64,000 nucleotides of DNA from Paramacrobiotus metropolitanus (taxonomy: Eukaryota > Tardigrada > Eutardigrada > Parachela > Macrobiotidae), in the NCBI RefSeq assembly GCF_019649055.1, contig NW_026570286.1, positions 740,309 to 804,308 of the forward strand. Direction: 5' to 3'. The notes beneath the pieces are model-generated. The model was not told the DNA's origin, ran no database searches, and saw only the letters and a program-made list of their open reading frames with translations. Below, piece by piece: positions 54,825 through 64,000 of this stretch (its first letter is position 1; every line of letters begins with the position of its first letter). The position numbers and the translations under genes are program-made.

Positions 54825-55287
54825 ATTATTGCACCCAAGTGCTCAGCTTAAGTAAGCAATTTAATGTTTTTCACCCTTTACTTTGTTTGACCAGTTTTTT
54901 ATATCTGCCGAAAAATAGCTTGCGGATATTTTGATTTAAATAGCCTTATGCATAAGTGTCTGTAAGTGTTTCAAATTCGGACGGCTTTGCTGCGATGAAT
55001 TCCGACCCAAGGAAAGCATCCAAAATGTATTATGATTGCGTTGTTTCAGATGAATAAATCCGCACAATGTTAGTATGTTTTTATTAAAACTGATTCTGAA
55101 AACACGAGCAGGTCGAAAAGCTCGTCAACCATACATTACCACCATTAAAACTGGTATCACAACTAGCGAAAATCCAATTCTATGCAATTCAGACCACTTT
55201 TTGATTTTTGTACAACAATGATGATCACCATCATTTATAGTGTAATACGCAAAGCAAACGATCAAAAACGTCATCTAAGCGAGCAAG
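54825..55287. other. Gap, no gene seen
   Basis: Short intergenic stretch holding the 3' flank of ARV1 on the minus strand. Nothing recognised. Confidence 0.4.
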
Positions 55288-58177
55288 CTAACCAAACAAC
55301 AGATCTACCAAAGATGGCTGGACACCAAGCAAAAGAATCTGTAGAATGCCCACTGTAAGCAAGGATTCCCAAATCCGCACTCTGGTCAAAACTGCAACGA
55401 CATCCGCAGAACTTAATGTGCAGTTCAGATTAACAAGAGCACATCACGTTCCCATAAAATCGTAAATCACCCAAGGAAGGTTTTATGCGTGCACAAATAC
55501 ATTCTTACTTCGGTACACTTGACTGCCAGCAATCCATTGCAGCAGCAGACATCCCCACCAGATATACTGCGGCTGACTTTGAGACATCCAAATAATGGCC
55601 GGAAGACGCAGAAAGACCGGATACAAAGAGATCATCATGCCGGTTAAAAAGACGGATTGCGGAGCAGACGGGACACATCGATCTGCAGAAACAAATATTA
55701 ATGCAAAATTCATTTGGCAAAGAATTTTTTAAGCTGCTAAGCACAGTATCTGCCATTCCGCAAGCTAAAATCTGCAGGGGTTAATTCACAACTTAATTGT
55801 ACATACTCTGTATATACCTCAGAAAGCGGCTTTTAAACGAAATACAGCCCTGCCGCGCCACGTTTGACAGTTGCGTGCAATAAATTACAAAATATTTCCT
55901 TATATGGTTTCGTCTTTGTTCCTGCACTTTTCTAGTGTAACTTCATTGCGTTTTATTGCCGATCCAGCAATATTAAAATCGATACGGTCTGATACGCCAG
56001 TAGCGAGCTAAGCGGTGAGTTAAGGGGTGGGCTGGTGGCCATTTCTAGAATGCTTTATAATAGCAGCCTTAGCTATACCTGGTAACTACTCTTAAAAAAA
56101 ACTTCGCCCAGCAACCTAATTTTGTGGATTTTGTGAAACTGTTGAGTGGCCCAAAGGTGTCCGTTACGGGTGAACAAAAGAAGCTTGGATTACCGGTGCT
56201 CACTTTGACTTCGAAACAATGAGTCACTCCCTGCATAGACCTGCCGAACAATAGGGCTGCCCAGCGCACAAGCGTTGGTAAGGTTGAGTTTATGTTATCC
56301 ATGGATGACACATGGATGATACTAGACTTTTTAAAATTTTGAAGGTTATCAACTACACAGACGGGGAGATGAGGGTGTCAAATAAATGGCCAACAACTCG
56401 GCAAAGCTGGAGCTAAAAAGAGTTATCTTTATTGCTTCACTTTCTCGACAGAACTGCTCGGACTTATTCTGTGGACAGAATAACTTAAATTAACACCCAG
56501 TACTCCTCAAACACGAATCGCTCTAAAATGGTCATCTATGACAACTCGCGGCTGTACTGCGAGCATGCAAAGAAGGTCACCCTAAAATTTAGCAGTGCCC
56601 GCAGTCAGGCTGCAAAGGTCACGCAGGCTTAGTTAAAATCGACTGGTATCTAAATTTTTTTCAAGAGCATTGAATGAGAAACAGTTTAGAGTTATCGGTT
56701 TTTCACTACGGTTGCAAAAGAAATTTTAAACAAAAACGTAGACGTAGACGATGGCTATGAAAGTAAATGGGTCGAGCCGCTTTTTTTAGCAGGTCGGCTT
56801 TAGTTTTTAAATCACCGAAACTCGAATGATCACGCTATGACTGAGGAAACCTGGAGTGCAAAAGATGTGGGACACATATGGGGATACAAGAAACATAAAA
56901 TAAGTTTTTATTTGTTGACGAACGACTTGTTGTGATTTTGGGGAAAACTGTCCAAACTTAGCGCGGTAGGGCTGTAGTTCAAGAAAATTCCGACTTGAAT
57001 AAAATAACGAATGATGTTTTACCTTTTGAAATACGGTGCTGTCGGATTATGCCAATTGCTGTAGCGGACAGAAGGTACACAGCGTTTGCTACAAAACAAG
57101 CAAAAATTCATCAAAATACACAATTAAGCATATCAGGCAAGCTTTACAAGGTGCCGATGCAGTTTAAATATCAAATAACGATTGCTAGAATATACGGTGC
57201 AGTGTCGGAACTTTTAATACGGATTTTCGTTCACCCTGGCACTTCAGCATTCTTAACAGCTGACATCCGATAAGAAAAGTTAATAATATAACAGTGAACT
57301 GTAGTCTGTGTTAAGCACTACAAGCCCGAAAGCGGCGGAAAAAGCGCAAAAGTGATTGAAGAGACTGTTCAGGGTTAAAGCAAAATGCGCAGAATGCTAT
57401 ACCTGCAAATGATACAAGAAGCCGCTTATGGAATTCCCACTCGAGGAGATCTACGGAAAGCGCACTGGATTCTTCCATATCCCTGGAACGCCAGGAAATC
57501 CAGTGCACATAGCCATCAGCCATCACCACCACGAGGACAAACTTCCACAGCAGCTACTGTCCAAAAATTCAAGATTTTTCACATTTTTCTTATTTTGCTT
57601 GAATTTTTGGACTACATATAAATTTCTACAAGTAAAAAGCCACAGTAAAAAAAATTATAAACTGCAGCAGCTGGTTAATAACTCTCCATATGAGCATATG
57701 AACCAAAACTAAAAAACATTTTTTTCGTTACTAAATTATAGTGTTGCAACAGTGGAAGCCTGGTGGGCAACTATGAGGTTTCAAGCAATCATACTATTAT
57801 TCTGCGTCATAAACGAACCAGTAATCCACTGTTGAAGATAACATGTCGGTACGCGGGTCGTTTTTGCAAGAGGATGTCCAAAAATACGGATAAATTATCA
57901 TATTCCACATAATCATCTACGTATTCCTTGCAGCGGTGCTGAAAAGTTTAACTGAGTCATGATACTGCTATAGAGATACAGCTGCTTTAAAGAGAGAAGT
58001 ATAAAGACACACACAAACAGTGTAAAGACTTTTTCAGGTGCAAACTGAACAAAAGAGTGAAAAGACCCGTATGGAAGAGGGACTTACACAGGACTGGAGT
58101 TTCGTTACTCCCGGACTGTAATGGATGAACAATGAATCTGCAGGTTCCTCGCATTTTATGCAACGATAAGTCGGCAT
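55288..58177 (-). CDS. ARV1: ARV1, ER sterol-homeostasis protein, six exons, intact
   Basis: ER membrane protein needed for sterol distribution and GPI-anchor synthesis. Exons: 58088-58177, 57819-57938, 57403-57553, 57023-57088, 55509-55682, 55288-55391. All are GT-AG and all phases agree, giving about 233 residues without a frame break. Exon 1 MPTYRCIKCEEPADSLFIHY and the junction LQSC/HRCKEYVDDYVEYD form the N-terminal C-x2-C...C-x2-C zinc ribbon of the Arv1 homology domain. Then come KRPAYRHVIFNSGLL, a first membrane segment (WKFVLVVVMADGYVHW), LLEWEFHKRLLVSFA, NAVYLLSATAIGII, ISLYPVFLRLPAIIW and a last hydrophobic helix (LLTVGILQILLLGV). The alignment to human ARV1 is from memory but is continuous through all exons. 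The 1.3 kb intron 4 looks empty; the frame at 56069-56311 lies in it. Confidence 0.88.
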
Positions 58178-58933
58178 CGTAAATCGAAAACGACGAAAGA
58201 AAACCAACTGTGAACTATTAATAAACTGAAATTGAAAGGTTCGAAGTAGGTAAATAAAAACATTTCCACTTCTGATTCTAAATTTTCTATTAAAGCAATA
58301 AAGAATAAAGTGCATTTGAGGTGACAGCTTGATCTGATGTACTGTACGTACGATGCGTTATTACAGGGTGCTCAGCCTAAGCGTGCCAATTACGCCTCAC
58401 CGGAAGTTATTTTCTGTAGTTGAATACTGGTATTATACTGCATGTTATTTTAAGTTACAAAAAGGTGCTAATAATACTCATATTGTATTACAAAACACTA
58501 CAATTCATTATGTTCACGTTAATAATTAAAATGTATTTTGCTTTCCCATTTCATAACGGTCTCATTAGTACTGCCTTTGTACGCGTATACGCCGTATAGG
58601 CATATTAGTGCTTTTCCGGTTACAACTCTGTAGGTTTTGAGCGCTTTCTGCTGATGGACAATTTCCGTATAGTAACTGGCAGCAGACGCGGGTTGCGCAA
58701 AATCGTTCCAGGGTATGCAAAAGAAGAAAGCAATCTACTACACAAGCAGCGAACAAAACGCAGTTCTTTCATTTGAAAACTGTTTTGTGTTTTAATATCG
58801 ATTCGGAATAGATTATCTAGATTCTAGAGAGAATAGATTATCTATTGGGAAAAGACTGTCTGATATCTGGATATTCGTCATTCTTTAGTAGAATTGTGCA
58901 AGTGTCTTCGGATTTCTTCTGCGGACCAGAAGA
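58178..58933. promoter_or_regulatory. Divergent intergenic region between ARV1 and MCM3
   Basis: Head-to-head start codons 756 bp apart suggest a shared or back-to-back promoter region. No specific element can be named. The frame at 58565-58756 (-) has no support. Confidence 0.4.
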
Positions 58934-63752
<4,819 letters not shown>

Positions 63753-64000
63753 ATTTTATTTTGTATTTCTTTTACTTTTTCCGCTTTTTTGTACATTAAT
63801 GTGTGCCGATAAGGTAACTATGTACGCCCGTATGCTTAGTGTGAATTGACTTGTACAGCTTTTGCTGGTCGTCTTGTTAATGTGTTATTCACGTTGGAAT
63901 TGTCCTTTTCATGCAAAAAAAAGCAGCAGTTTACATAAATTTCTTGTGATGGTTGATCATGGTTCCGTGTAAATTGTACTGCTAGAAGTGGTTCGTTCAT
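63753..64000 (+). other. 3' flank of MCM3
   Basis: T-rich sequence after the stop codon, probably 3' UTR. No other gene is seen before the window ends. Confidence 0.5.

Noticed and set aside
56069-56311. 80-codon minus frame between ARV1 exons 4 and 5
   Set aside because: It lies in the ARV1 intron and does not resemble Arv1. The true next exon at 55509-55682 is phase-correct.

Overview
This is a 64 kb piece of an animal nuclear genome. Genes are split by GT-AG introns, conserved animal genes are present (syntaxin-1, ARV1, MCM3, an astacin protease, rhodopsin-class receptors), and much of the window is transposon. An ecdysozoan-type invertebrate would fit, but nothing here fixes the species. 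Nearly every long coding region except ARV1 carries one-base (sometimes two-base) frame breaks. Many disappear if a homopolymer run is allowed to be a base or two longer or shorter, so I read most of them as consensus indels and not as pseudogene decay.

Layout. 1-1 kb: AT-rich, with a near-perfect 73 bp palindrome. 1.03-4.09 kb: a foldback element with about 150 bp terminal inverted repeats. 4.8-12.4 kb (+): a ten-exon syntaxin-1 gene with two alternative last exons, each encoding a different membrane anchor. 14.4-15.0 kb (-): a small secreted-peptide candidate. 15.5-16.1 kb: a 29 bp minisatellite. 16.7-38.3 kb (-): a DIRS-like tyrosine-recombinase retroelement whose gag zinc knuckle is split by an 18,141 bp Ty3/Gypsy element (19,194-37,334) with identical 361 bp LTRs and a GGTC target duplication. 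39.9-44.8 kb (-): three more small two-exon peptide candidates. 45.6-50.1 kb (-): two tandem paralogous GPCR genes. 51.7-53.7 kb (-): an astacin metalloprotease. 53.8-54.8 kb (-): small secreted-protein candidates. 55.3-58.2 kb (-): a complete six-exon ARV1. 58.9-63.8 kb (+): a nine-exon MCM3, divergent from ARV1.

The most unusual object is the Gypsy element. It is very long, has extra ORFs on both sides of pol, and is saturated with one octamer, AAAGGTCA (about 77 exact copies by eye in 17.4 kb, where about 0.5-0.7 are expected by chance). The octamer lies mostly on the sense strand through the ORFs and almost only on the antisense strand in the 5' leader and the 3' end. AGGTCA is the nuclear-receptor half-site. 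The octamer is read in all three frames as KGH, KVT and ERS, and it builds part of an RS-rich ORF. A second signal is a set of four small genes on the minus strand that share an architecture: short first exon, two or more Cys, and a Gly-rich C-terminus ending GAGVG, GAGPG or GGGPG.
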